From assembly GCA_900472925.1 (NCBI GenBank), contig UCJU01000002.1:1-64000 (forward strand): DNA of 64,000 bases, given 5' to 3'. Every line of letters begins with the position of its first letter. The first letter of the stretch is position 1. This DNA is from Hyphomicrobiales bacterium. GTDB taxonomy: Bacteria > Pseudomonadota > Alphaproteobacteria > Rhizobiales > Rhizobiaceae. The notes beneath the pieces were generated by a model. It was not told the DNA's origin and did no database searches. It was given only the letters and a program-made list of their open reading frames with translations. The translations under genes and the position numbers were made by a program. Of this stretch, positions 34,562 to 43,248 are shown in pieces.

Positions 34562-35692
34562 ATGGTTGCCGTAAACAGTTCAACAAGCCAAGAACAGGTC
34601 GTCAGCGTTCCAGAACAGCGCGCAAACGAAAGTTATCTAGCACTTGTCTGGCGCCGATTGCGGCGGTCCTTTACTGGCATGGTGGGGTTGGTTCTGGTCG
34701 TCCTCCTCATCTTCATCGCCGTTTTTGCCAATTTTTTCGCACCAGCAGATCCAAACGAAACGGGCGCCAGTTTTACACCGCCACAGACCATTAGCTTCAC
34801 GGATAAAGACGGTACTTTAAGCATCTGGCCGCGTGTTTACGCGATGGCGGAAACGGAAGAGCTCGACCCTGTGACGTTCCAGCCTATCGTCGGACCGAAT
34901 TACGATAATCCCCTTTATCTCGGCTTTTTCGTAAAGGGCGCGCCCTACAATCTCTTCGGCATCATTCCCATGGAAACGCACTTCTTCGGTTCCGTGGATG
35001 GGCAAACCGTACATTTCCTTGGAACGGACAAGTTTGGTCGCGATGTGCTGTCTCGTGCCATTCATGGCTCACGGATTTCCTTGGCGATAGCACTGAGCGT
35101 GGTCTTTATCGTGACTGTGATCGGCACCAGTGTCGGCTTGATATCTGGCTATTTTGGCGGCGCGGTGGATGCGTGGGTACAGCGCTTTGTCGACATCGTC
35201 CTCGCCTTCCCGCAATTGCCGCTCTATCTGGCACTGACATCGCTTATTCCTGTCACCGCTCCAACCAATGTGTTTCTCACCTTCGTCGTGGTCGTCATGT
35301 CGGCGCTCGGGTGGGCACAGATGTCGCGTGAAGTGCGTGGCAAAACCTTGGCGCTGGCGCGGATCGACTATGTGCGGGCCGCCATGGCGATCGGCGCGAC
35401 AGACCGGCGCATCATCTTCCAGCACATTCTGCCCAATGTGATGAGCCACGTTATCGTTGCCATCACGCTGCATATTCCAAGTGTTGTGCTGCTGGAATCC
35501 TTCCTTGGTTTCCTTGGCTTTGCCGTCAAACCGCCGCTGATTTCGTGGGGGCTGATGTTGCAGGATACGGCGACCTATTCGGTCATCGGTTCCTATCCCT
35601 GGATATTGGCGCCCGTCGGTTTCGTCCTGGTGACTGTCTTTGCCTTCAATGCGCTGGGCGATGGCTTGCGCGACGCTGTCGATCCCTATTGA
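34562..35692 (+). CDS. agpC: ABC importer permease AgpC
   Basis: 376 residues, DppC/OppC-type permease. After a cytoplasmic N-terminus comes a membrane segment (about 40-62), an unusually long periplasmic insert of about 100 residues with YNLFGIIPMETHFFGS, then HFLGTDKFGRDVLSRAIHGSRISL, the conserved DppC entry motif, and five more segments. The EAA-type loop is YVRAAMAIGATDRRIIFQHILPNV. It partners AgpB. The gene starts one base after the agpB stop, which indicates translational coupling. Confidence 0.9.
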   Translation: MVAVNSSTSQEQVVSVPEQRANESYLALVWRRLRRSFTGMVGLVLVVLLIFIAVFANFFAPADPNETGASFTPPQTISFTDKDGTLSIWPRVYAMAETEELDPVTFQPIVGPNYDNPLYLGFFVKGAPYNLFGIIPMETHFFGSVDGQTVHFLGTDKFGRDVLSRAIHGSRISLAIALSVVFIVTVIGTSVGLISGYFGGAVDAWVQRFVDIVLAFPQLPLYLALTSLIPVTAPTNVFLTFVVVVMSALGWAQMSREVRGKTLALARIDYVRAAMAIGATDRRIIFQHILPNVMSHVIVAITLHIPSVVLLESFLGFLGFAVKPPLISWGLMLQDTATYSVIGSYPWILAPVGFVLVTVFAFNALGDGLRDAVDPY

Positions 35693-35704
35693 GAGGAAAC
35701 TGAA

Positions 35705-37372
35705 ATGGTGACGTCCTCGCTGGCATCCTTTGCACCCGAGACACGCTTCGATGATGCATCGCGCCAAGATGCGCCGATCATCGATGCGCGTAACATCGCG
35801 GTCAATTTCAAGGTCGAACATGGAACTGTCGAAGCGGTAAAAGGCGTATCGTTTCAGCTCTATCGCGGTGAAACCATAGCAATTGTCGGTGAATCCGGTT
35901 CCGGCAAATCCGTAACGGCAAGAACCGTCATGGGTCTTTTGTCGAAACGAGCCGTCGTTTCAAACACAGCCTCCGTTTCCTATGACGGCAAGAACATCCT
36001 GAAATTGCCGGAACGTGCGCGCAGGGCGATGCGCGGGAACCGTCTGGCGATGATTTTCCAGGAGCCCATGAGCTCGCTGAACCCGATCTACACCATCGGT
36101 AGCCAAATCGTTGAAGCCATCCGCGTTCACAACCGGATGAGCCGTAAGCAAGCTGAAGCGCGGGCGCTGGAACTGCTCAAACAGGTTCATATTCCAGACC
36201 CGGAAGCGCGGTTGAAGCAATATCCACATCAACTGTCCGGCGGGCAGCGTCAGCGTGTGATGATCGCCATGGCGCTCTCGAACGACCCTGACGTGCTGAT
36301 TGCCGATGAGCCAACGACAGCACTTGATGTCACAGTGCAGGCGCAAATCCTCAACCTCATCAGAGAGTTGCAACAGGCACGCGGCATGGCCGTCGTCCTC
36401 ATCACGCACGATCTGACCATCGTTCGGAAGTTTTCGGACTATGTTTACGTCATGCAGCATGGTGAGGTGCGCGAGCACAATACGACGGAAGACATCTTCA
36501 CCAACCCACGCCATGCCTACACCAAAAAACTTCTGGATTCAGAACCGCAAGGGCATGCCCGGCCACTGCCATCTGGCTCCAGTGTCCTGCTGGAGGCGAG
36601 TGGTGTGCGCGTGTCTTTCATGTTGCGGCATGGCGGCCTGTTCAAGCCGCAGCTGAAAGAATTGATTGCCGTCGATAGTCTGGGGCTGACCCTTCGCAGA
36701 CACGAAACGCTTGGCATTGTGGGGGAGTCCGGGTCTGGAAAGACGACCTTCGGACAATCGCTGCTGCGGCTGAATGAACCGGAGGACGGCCGTATTCTGT
36801 TCGACAATGAGCCGATCCATGGCAAGTCCCGGTCTGAAATGCGGCCCTTGCGGTCACGCATGCAGGTCGTCTTTCAGGACCCGTTTTCCTCGCTCAATCC
36901 CCGCATGACCATAGGCCAGATCATTGAGGAAGGACTTGTTGTCAACGGGCTGGGAGCGACCAAAGCGGAGCGGCTGGAGCGGGTCTGCGATGCGCTGTCC
37001 GCCTCGGGCATGCCAACCAATATTCTCTCGCGTTTTCCGCATGAGTTTTCTGGCGGCCAGCGCCAGCGCATCGCGATCGCGCGCGCCATTGCGCTGGAGC
37101 CGGAATTCATTCTGCTGGATGAGCCGACATCGGCACTCGACCTCTCAGTCCAGTCCCAGATCATCGCCCTGCTGCGCAAACTGCAGGATGAGAAAGGTCT
37201 GAGCTACCTGTTCATTTCGCATGATCTGAAAGTGGTGCGCGCACTCTGCCATCGCGTCATCGTCATGCAAAATGGGCGGATCGTGGAGGAAGGGCCAGTG
37301 GAAGACGTATTGGCAAATCCCCAGACCGCCTACACGCAACGGCTCGTCAAAGCCGCATTCGAAATCGCCTGA
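35705..37372 (+). CDS. agpD: Fused double ABC ATPase AgpD
   Basis: 555 residues with two complete ATPase halves that are separate genes (DppD and DppF) in many systems. The first half has Walker A GESGSGKSV, signature LSGGQRQRVMIA and Walker B VLIADEPTTALD; the second has GESGSGKTT, FSGGQRQRIAIA and FILLDEPTSALD. It supplies the energy for AgpBC. The last 100 bases do not overlap the next gene if the next start is taken at 37392. There are 12 bases between agpC and this ATG. Confidence 0.93.
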   Translation: MVTSSLASFAPETRFDDASRQDAPIIDARNIAVNFKVEHGTVEAVKGVSFQLYRGETIAIVGESGSGKSVTARTVMGLLSKRAVVSNTASVSYDGKNILKLPERARRAMRGNRLAMIFQEPMSSLNPIYTIGSQIVEAIRVHNRMSRKQAEARALELLKQVHIPDPEARLKQYPHQLSGGQRQRVMIAMALSNDPDVLIADEPTTALDVTVQAQILNLIRELQQARGMAVVLITHDLTIVRKFSDYVYVMQHGEVREHNTTEDIFTNPRHAYTKKLLDSEPQGHARPLPSGSSVLLEASGVRVSFMLRHGGLFKPQLKELIAVDSLGLTLRRHETLGIVGESGSGKTTFGQSLLRLNEPEDGRILFDNEPIHGKSRSEMRPLRSRMQVVFQDPFSSLNPRMTIGQIIEEGLVVNGLGATKAERLERVCDALSASGMPTNILSRFPHEFSGGQRQRIAIARAIALEPEFILLDEPTSALDLSVQSQIIALLRKLQDEKGLSYLFISHDLKVVRALCHRVIVMQNGRIVEEGPVEDVLANPQTAYTQRLVKAAFEIA

Positions 37373-37391
37373 ATTGCTATCGGAGACAGAG

Positions 37392-38762
37392 ATGACAAAA
37401 GACCCAAGAATTACCTTCATCGGCGCCGGATCAACGGTTTTCATGAAAAACATCATCGGCGATGTGCTGCAACGTCCTGCACTTTCCGGCGCAAAAATTG
37501 CCCTCATGGACATCAATCCGCAGCGATTGGAAGAAAGCGCAATCGTCGCCAACAAGCTGATTTCCACATTGGGCGCAAAGGCGACCGTTGAAACCCATAC
37601 GGATCAACGCAAGGCGCTCACCGGCGCGGATTTCGTCGTGGTCGCCTTCCAGATCGGTGGATACGAGCCTTGCACGGTTACGGACTTCGAGCTGCCCAAG
37701 AAATATGGCCTGCGCCAAACCATTGCCGATACGCTGGGTGTTGGCGGCATCATGCGCGGTCTGCGCACCGTGCCGCACTTGTGGAAGATTTGCGAGGACA
37801 TGCTCGCTGTATGCCCCAATGCGATCATGCTGCAATATGTAAACCCGATGGCCATCAACACCTGGGCGATTGCTGAAAAATACCCAACAATCCGGCAGGT
37901 CGGGCTCTGCCATTCTGTGCAGGGAACGGCCATGGAACTGGCAGAAGACCTCGATATTCCCTACGCGGAAATCCGTTATCGTTCCGCTGGTATCAACCAC
38001 ATGGCGTTCTTTCTGGAATTCGAACATCGCCAGCCAGACGGCAGTTACCGTAATCTTTATCCCGACCTTCTTCGCGCCTATCGGGAAGGCCGCGCACCGA
38101 AGCCCGGCTGGAACCCACGATGCGTCAACAAGGTGCGTTACGAAATGCTGACCCGGCTTGGCTACTTCGTGACCGAGAGTTCCGAACATTTTGCTGAGTA
38201 CACACCCTACTTCATCAAAGAGGGTCGCGACGATCTCATTAAAAAGTTCGGCATTCCATTGGACGAGTACCCCAAACGTTGCATCGAGCAAATCGAGAAG
38301 TGGAAGGGCCAAGCTAAGACCTATCGTTCGGCAGATAAGATAGAGGTCAAGCAGTCCAAGGAATATGCTTCTTCGATAATCAATTCGGTCTGGACCGGTG
38401 AGCCATCGGTGATCTATGGCAACCTGCGCAACAATGGCTGCATCACCTCGCTACCATCAAATTGTGCGGCAGAGGTACCCTGCCTTGTCGACCACAACGG
38501 CATTCAGCCAACCTTTATCGGTGAACTTCCACCGCAACTGACGGCGCTGATGCGCACCAACATCAACGTGCAGGAACTGACAGTTGCCGCGCTGATGACG
38601 GAAAACAGGGAGCATATTTTCCACGCGGCCATGCTGGACCCGCATACGGCGGCTGAACTGGACCTCGATCAGATTTGGTCACTCACCGACGAATTGCTTG
38701 TTGCACATCGCGACTGGTTGCCGGAGTGGACACGCGGGAATGGAAAGATGCGGGCCGCTTAG
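37392..38762 (+). CDS. agaL2: Second GH4 alpha-galactosidase
   Basis: 456 residues, GH4 family. Motifs: ITFIGAGSTVFMKNIIGD, QYVNPMAINTWA, metal-binding Cys173 in VGLCHSVQG and His203 in GINHMAFF. It is clearly diverged from AgaL1, which has different residues around the active site and a longer C-terminus, so the two may prefer different alpha-galactosides. The ATG at 37392 has GGAG 6 bases upstream; the longer frame back to 37272 is inside agpD. It is the last gene of the operon. S. meliloti also carries two such genes around agpABCD. Confidence 0.9.
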   Translation: MTKDPRITFIGAGSTVFMKNIIGDVLQRPALSGAKIALMDINPQRLEESAIVANKLISTLGAKATVETHTDQRKALTGADFVVVAFQIGGYEPCTVTDFELPKKYGLRQTIADTLGVGGIMRGLRTVPHLWKICEDMLAVCPNAIMLQYVNPMAINTWAIAEKYPTIRQVGLCHSVQGTAMELAEDLDIPYAEIRYRSAGINHMAFFLEFEHRQPDGSYRNLYPDLLRAYREGRAPKPGWNPRCVNKVRYEMLTRLGYFVTESSEHFAEYTPYFIKEGRDDLIKKFGIPLDEYPKRCIEQIEKWKGQAKTYRSADKIEVKQSKEYASSIINSVWTGEPSVIYGNLRNNGCITSLPSNCAAEVPCLVDHNGIQPTFIGELPPQLTALMRTNINVQELTVAALMTENREHIFHAAMLDPHTAAELDLDQIWSLTDELLVAHRDWLPEWTRGNGKMRAA

Positions 38763-38830
38763 CAAGGCCTATCAGCAAAAAGTGCTCGGTGATGGTATCG
38801 ATTACCAGTGTGAGGTAGGTGGATAACCAA

Positions 38831-38862
38831 TGGGTGGACGGCGAATCTTCGCCGTCCACCCA
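38831..38862. repeat. Perfect 15-bp inverted repeat with 2-bp centre
   Basis: TGGGTGGACGGCGAA, then TC, then the exact reverse complement TTCGCCGTCCACCCA. It lies in the 184-bp gap between convergent genes agaL2 (ends 38762) and the small gene at 38947. As RNA it would fold into a very stable hairpin on either strand, so a bidirectional terminator is a reasonable guess, but there is no T-run on either side. Confidence 0.75.
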
Positions 38863-38946
38863 GAAAACGAACGAAACGGACATCATGTGTTCAACACGCG
38901 AAGGGCTTTTTGGCGACATCAAACCGCAGCATAAATCACCTCTTCG

Positions 38947-39264
38947 TCAGTCCGCACCACTCGTTTCAGATCGTGAAGCGACGGAGAAGCCCAAAACAAA
39001 TGCGATGACTTTCTTGGAAGACATTTCGCAAGGCTTCAACATCGCAGCGCCAGACTTCATTAGGTAGAGATTGAAGCTGACAATTTCGGTTCCACCGCGT
39101 TCTTCTGCGAACAGCCACATGCGTTTGCCATCGGATGACCGCTTGATCGTCGCACCCCAATGGCGACCATCGAACTGGCCCTGCATGTAACCGTCTGGAA
39201 GCTGAGCGATTGCCCTCAAGAATACATCATCCGTCATCTGAGCCGACAGAGGTTGAGAGGTCAC
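38947..39264 (-). CDS. Small conserved-looking hypothetical protein downstream of rpiR
   Basis: 105 residues, no family recognised. It contains a compact beta-rich block, YMQGQFDGRHWGATIKRSSDGKRMWLFAEERGGTEIVSFNLYL, which looks like a folded cytoplasmic domain; no signal peptide or membrane segment. The ATG at 39264 overlaps the stop of the RpiR gene (ATGA, 39261-39264), so the two are translated together and probably work together. That coupling makes it very likely a real gene. Function unknown. Confidence 0.72.
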   Translation of the reverse strand: MTSQPLSAQMTDDVFLRAIAQLPDGYMQGQFDGRHWGATIKRSSDGKRMWLFAEERGGTEIVSFNLYLMKSGAAMLKPCEMSSKKVIAFVLGFSVASRSETSGAD

Positions 39265-40154
39265 CGCTTGTTCGGCCTGATCTGCTGGCGTAGCTCCACC
39301 AAGCGGTCGAGCGTGGATAAGGTTTGCTCTCGATTTTTGCCTGCCAGCCCAAGTGTCAAGGCCTCCACACAGACGAGTGACGCTCCATGCATGGCAACCT
39401 TTTCGTTCTTGGCGCGGGGCAGAACGATCGCTGCCACCGCATGCTGACTAAGCGCCGTCTCTTCCTTACCCACAATGGCAACAATCGGAATAGAGAGCCG
39501 TCCGGCTTCCGTAATCGCCGTCATGACCTCGCGATGCGGTCGGCCCTGCGCCAGAATGAGCAGGACATCGCCTGTTTCCATTTGGAGAAGCTGTTCGGCA
39601 AGCATGATTCCTGTTTGGTTCAATGCGTAAGAGAGGTAGCCTGCTCTGACAAAGTTGCGCGACGCGTAAGTTCCAATGATACCAGACGCACCGATACCGA
39701 ACACGCCAATCTTCTTGGCAGTTGATAACAGGCTGACGATCGTTGCCATCGCACGCCTGTTTTCGTCAGACGATAGGGCTTTCATGGCGTAACCCATGTC
39801 CGCTATCACGAAGTCGATGGCGGAATTGGTATCATCCTGAAGTTCGTTCGTGGTCACTGCCATTTTCTCGGATGGTGAATCCGTTTGCCCGAGGTGGCTT
39901 TCCAAGGTGTCCTTGAGGTCAACGAGCCCCTCGAAACCCAGCGCCTGAATTGCGCGGATGACTGTCGCATCAGAGGTCCTGATCTCGCGCCCAATCTCGA
40001 GTGCAGACTTTGCCAGTACGGCGTGTCGATGCTTGTCTATGTATTCGGCGACGGCCAGAAGTCCCGGCGAGAGCGTATCGCGCTTCTTCTTCAGTCGCTC
40101 TCCGAAGCGATCTATGTGGCGTTTCTTGTGAACGGAATTACCCATCGAGGCCAT
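39261..40154 (-). CDS. RpiR-family regulator with SIS domain
   Basis: 297 residues. The N-terminal 85 residues form an RpiR helix-turn-helix (AKSALEIGREIRTSDATVIRAIQALGFEGL), followed by a SIS sugar-phosphate-binding domain (about 130-270): KKIGVFGIGASGIIGTYASRNF, GDVLLILAQGRPHREVMTAI and IPIVAIVGKEETALSQHA. Such proteins sense phosphosugars and control sugar catabolism, though rhizobial RpiR members also regulate inositol and other pathways. Its neighbour downstream is a small coupled gene of unknown function; upstream is a siderophore importer. The target genes cannot be identified from this window. Confidence 0.88.
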   Translation of the reverse strand: MASMGNSVHKKRHIDRFGERLKKKRDTLSPGLLAVAEYIDKHRHAVLAKSALEIGREIRTSDATVIRAIQALGFEGLVDLKDTLESHLGQTDSPSEKMAVTTNELQDDTNSAIDFVIADMGYAMKALSSDENRRAMATIVSLLSTAKKIGVFGIGASGIIGTYASRNFVRAGYLSYALNQTGIMLAEQLLQMETGDVLLILAQGRPHREVMTAITEAGRLSIPIVAIVGKEETALSQHAVAAIVLPRAKNEKVAMHGASLVCVEALTLGLAGKNREQTLSTLDRLVELRQQIRPNKR

Positions 40155-40221
40155 TGTTGTTTATGTAAAGTGTTTGTTTCGGCACAATGCCCGACGCAGC
40201 GCGATTTTTAAAGTCGAAAGC

Positions 40222-41166
40222 TCAGTTCACTGACGGGCGTGGTGATATCGAGGATTTGACGACTGCTGTCATCAGCCCCATGGCCGCATAGCTGTTTGAA
40301 ATGGCCTCCTCTCTCGAGACCATGATGTAGCGGCCCTCGCCACAAGCTTTCAGGAAACTACAAAAATCCGGCACGACCTTCTCCATCGCATCGATTTCCT
40401 CTTTTGATGTGCCGCCCGTGTCTGAGCGGTAGGGATCGAAGATAAAGTCCGCATCGACATCCGGAAGACGCTCACCGCTGATCTCGATGCGCCCGCCGTC
40501 CTCGATATCATCGATGATTTTGGGAAACGTGAAGCCAGCGTCCCTCAGCACCTGACCAAGCGCACGGTAGGTGTGATAGACACTGATCTTGCCGTTGAGC
40601 GGCTGGATGACGGACACGGTGATGTCCTTGGTATCGATCGCGGTTTTGAGTTCTTCAATTCCAGCCTTATATCGCTGATCGAGAATGGCGAGCCTGTTTT
40701 CCGTTCCCGTCAATGTGGCCAGTTGACGGTAGGCATGCGCTGTTCCCAACTTGGTGGGGTCGATAACGACGGTGGGCGCTATTTTCTCCAGTGTAGCAAT
40801 TGGTGTGGGGCGGCCGGTCGCCGTTATGATGACGTCTGGTTTTTGCTCGGCAAGCGCTTCAAGGTCGATATCAACAGCACCAAGAAAGGCCATGTCGGAG
40901 TTGTTGAAATCAACGCCGGTCAAAATCGCGCTGGAGCGCAGGTAAGGCTTGCCGTCGATCCCCACCCTGCCGTGACTGGCAATCGGAATGACGCCGAGCT
41001 CGATAAGCGGAATGGTGACGTCAATATCGTGGAGCGATGCGATGCGAAGTGGCCTGTTGGGAATGACGACCGTGCGCCCGGCATCATCCTGAAAGCTTCG
41101 CGTATCCTGTGCGGCCACAACGCCGGGGAGCAACAGAAGCAGGAATGTAAAAACGAGCATTCGCAT
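40222..41166 (-). CDS. Ferric-siderophore periplasmic binding protein
   Basis: 314 residues. It has an N-terminal signal peptide (LVFTFLLLLLPGVVAAQ) and a class III periplasmic binding fold: FQDDAGRTVVIPNRPLRIASL, IDLEALAEQKPDVIITATG, PTVVIDPTKLG. This is the FhuD/FecB/BtuF class that delivers iron-siderophores to FecCD-type permeases. The ATG at 41166 is chosen because AAAGG lies 9 bases upstream; the longer frame from 41193 overlaps the permease gene. It is last in the operon ATPase, permease, permease, binding protein. Confidence 0.87.
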   Translation of the reverse strand: MRMLVFTFLLLLLPGVVAAQDTRSFQDDAGRTVVIPNRPLRIASLHDIDVTIPLIELGVIPIASHGRVGIDGKPYLRSSAILTGVDFNNSDMAFLGAVDIDLEALAEQKPDVIITATGRPTPIATLEKIAPTVVIDPTKLGTAHAYRQLATLTGTENRLAILDQRYKAGIEELKTAIDTKDITVSVIQPLNGKISVYHTYRALGQVLRDAGFTFPKIIDDIEDGGRIEISGERLPDVDADFIFDPYRSDTGGTSKEEIDAMEKVVPDFCSFLKACGEGRYIMVSREEAISNSYAAMGLMTAVVKSSISPRPSVN

Positions 41167-41179
41167 CTGGGAAAACCTT

Positions 41180-42226
41180 TCACAGTTGATCACGACGGCG
41201 CCAGAGGAGCAGCAGTAAAATCGGAACGCCCACGAGCGCCAGCACGATGCCTGCGGGGATTTGCAGTGGCGCGACGGCAGTGCGACCGATGGTATCTGCG
41301 ATGACGACGAGCGCTGCGCCGATCAGCATGCTTGCAGCCAGCAACGCAGTCTGGCCACCGCCAATGGTCATTCGTGCTGCATGCGGCGCGATGAGCCCGA
41401 CGAAACCGATACTGCCGACACAGGAAACAGCGGTTGCGGTCATCAGAACCGGGGCCAAAAGGCTTATCGCCGCAAGTGCTTTGGCGCGAACACCCAGCCC
41501 GATCGTCGCGCTGTCTCCCAGCGTCGCCACATCGGTTGCGCGTGCCGTCGCAAACAGCAAGGCGGCACCGACGCCTAATCCGGTCAGAGCAATCGGCAGC
41601 ATCTCCGGTGTAACGGTCGCCAAACTACCCGCCATCCAGGTCAAGGCGACCTGGATGCGGTCGAGATCGGAAATCGTCAGCAATAGGGTGATGGCTGCCG
41701 ACAACGCCCAGGAAAATCCGATTCCAATCAGCACGAACCGCAGGCGCGACAGCGATCCTGCCAAGACCGCGACGGCGGCGGCAACCGCAAATCCCCCTGC
41801 CATTCCGATGAATGGACGCAGCATCAAAGGCGCTTGCGGAAAGGCGATGATGAGGGTGACGATTGCAAGTGCCGCACCTTCACGCACCCCCAGAAGACCC
41901 GGATCGGCAAGCCCGTTTCGCGTCAGAGATTGCAAAGCGGCACCAGAAAGGCCAAGCATTGCTCCGCAACTAAGCGCCATAACAATCCGCGGTAGCCGCA
42001 GGTCTCCGATAACGGATACGCCATCAACCGATGCTGTGCCGGTGGCAAATTTCAAGAAATCGCCGATCCCGGCGCTGCCGCTTCCCGAGACGAGCGCCAA
42101 AAGCCCAAGAAGGCTGACCACTGTCAGCAGTGCCATGATCATGGCCAGTCGCGTCGGATGCAGCTTGACGCTCAGATCAAAACTTTGAAGCAAACGATAG
42201 CCGCCGCCGATCTTCTTCGCACTCAT
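41180..42226 (-). CDS. FecCD-type iron-siderophore permease (second)
   Basis: 348 residues, about nine to ten membrane segments, FecCD/BtuC family: VIGDLRLPRIVMALSCGAMLGLSGAALQSLTRNGLADPGLLGV is the family signature region (quoted in part: LRLPRIVMALSCG, GAALQSLTRNGLADPGLLG), and SIGFVGLIAPHAARMTIGG is the ATPase-contact block. The two permeases form the inner-membrane channel for a ferric siderophore. The ATG at 42226 overlaps the preceding permease stop (ATGA, 42223-42226). Upstream frame to 42478 is a shadow of that gene. Confidence 0.9.
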   Translation of the reverse strand: MSAKKIGGGYRLLQSFDLSVKLHPTRLAMIMALLTVVSLLGLLALVSGSGSAGIGDFLKFATGTASVDGVSVIGDLRLPRIVMALSCGAMLGLSGAALQSLTRNGLADPGLLGVREGAALAIVTLIIAFPQAPLMLRPFIGMAGGFAVAAAVAVLAGSLSRLRFVLIGIGFSWALSAAITLLLTISDLDRIQVALTWMAGSLATVTPEMLPIALTGLGVGAALLFATARATDVATLGDSATIGLGVRAKALAAISLLAPVLMTATAVSCVGSIGFVGLIAPHAARMTIGGGQTALLAASMLIGAALVVIADTIGRTAVAPLQIPAGIVLALVGVPILLLLLWRRRDQL

Positions 42227-43248
42227 CGCAGCACCCGCGTCACGACCGCGATAAAGACCGGAGCACCCAAGAAAGCCGTCAACACGCCGGTTGCCAATTC
42301 GTTGGGGGCAGCCATGGTTCTCGCGGCAATATCGGCAGCAATCATGAGATTTGCGCCCAGCAGTGCCGACAGCGGAACGGACATCATATGCCGCCCTCCA
42401 ACCATGCGATGGGCAACACCACCAACGATGAGGCCGATAAAGCCGATTGGACCGCAGAGCGATACGGCGGAACCGCAAAAGAGTGCAGTGGCGATCAGTC
42501 CGATCATCCTCGTCTGGCGAACCGGCACACCAAGGCCCGTTGCGGCCTTGTCTCCGAGAGCCATGATATCCAGCCGAGACGTGATGAATATCGAAGCGAT
42601 GACGGCAAGGCCTGTTATCGGCAATACTACCCGAAGTTCAGCCAGAGAAATGCCGGAGAGATCGCCTGCAAGCCAGAAACGCATCTGTTCAAGCGTTTCC
42701 TGATCGAGAATAAGGATTGCCGAGACGCAAGCCGATGCCAGTGCCGACAACGCAATGCCGCAGAATGTGACCTTGGTCATGGTCAGGCCGGTCCGTCCAG
42801 CCGATGACAGAAACAGCACGAGCGCGAACAGAGTACCGCTTCCAGCCGCCGCAATGAGCGGACGACTGACTGGAAATATCATCAAGCCCGTAGGCAGAGC
42901 AGTCGTTACCACCAAGGCAAGGCTGGCGCCTGCATTCAGGCCAAGAATATGGGGCTCTGCGAGCGGATTGCGCAGAATCGATTGAAGCAGCCTGCCTGCA
43001 ATGCCCAGCGATGCGCCACAAAGGATAGCAGCAAGCAGACGGGGAAGACGAAGCTTGAGAAGGATTTGTTGGTCAAAACTGGTGTGATCACGACTCGCCA
43101 GAGCATCAATGATCAACCGAGGCGACACCGGTCTTGCACCGACGCTCAAATGGATAAGCGCGAAAACCAGCAGCACAGCAAGGCAAGCAGGAAGCCAAAG
43201 ACCGCCCCTCCCCTTTTGCCATGCTGCTGCGTTATACCCCTCCGTCAC
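42223..43248 (-). CDS. FecCD-type iron-siderophore permease (first)
   Basis: 341 residues, FecCD family: LRLPRLLAAILCGASLGIAG, LLQSILRNPLAEPHILGL, and CGPIGFIGLIVGGVAHRMVG near the C-terminus, with about nine hydrophobic segments. It pairs with the next permease. The start is GTG 43248, overlapping the ATPase stop (GTGA, 43245-43248); an ATG-started frame back to 43362 is in ATPase coding sequence. Initiation by GTG through coupling is therefore likely. Confidence 0.88.
   Translation of the reverse strand: MTEGYNAAAWQKGRGGLWLPACLAVLLVFALIHLSVGARPVSPRLIIDALASRDHTSFDQQILLKLRLPRLLAAILCGASLGIAGRLLQSILRNPLAEPHILGLNAGASLALVVTTALPTGLMIFPVSRPLIAAAGSGTLFALVLFLSSAGRTGLTMTKVTFCGIALSALASACVSAILILDQETLEQMRFWLAGDLSGISLAELRVVLPITGLAVIASIFITSRLDIMALGDKAATGLGVPVRQTRMIGLIATALFCGSAVSLCGPIGFIGLIVGGVAHRMVGGRHMMSVPLSALLGANLMIAADIAARTMAAPNELATGVLTAFLGAPVFIAVVTRVLR

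Noticed and set aside
37431..38312. Minus-strand frame (293 codons) opposite the second GH4 gene
   Set aside because: Shadow of the agaL2 reading frame, with no recognisable domain.
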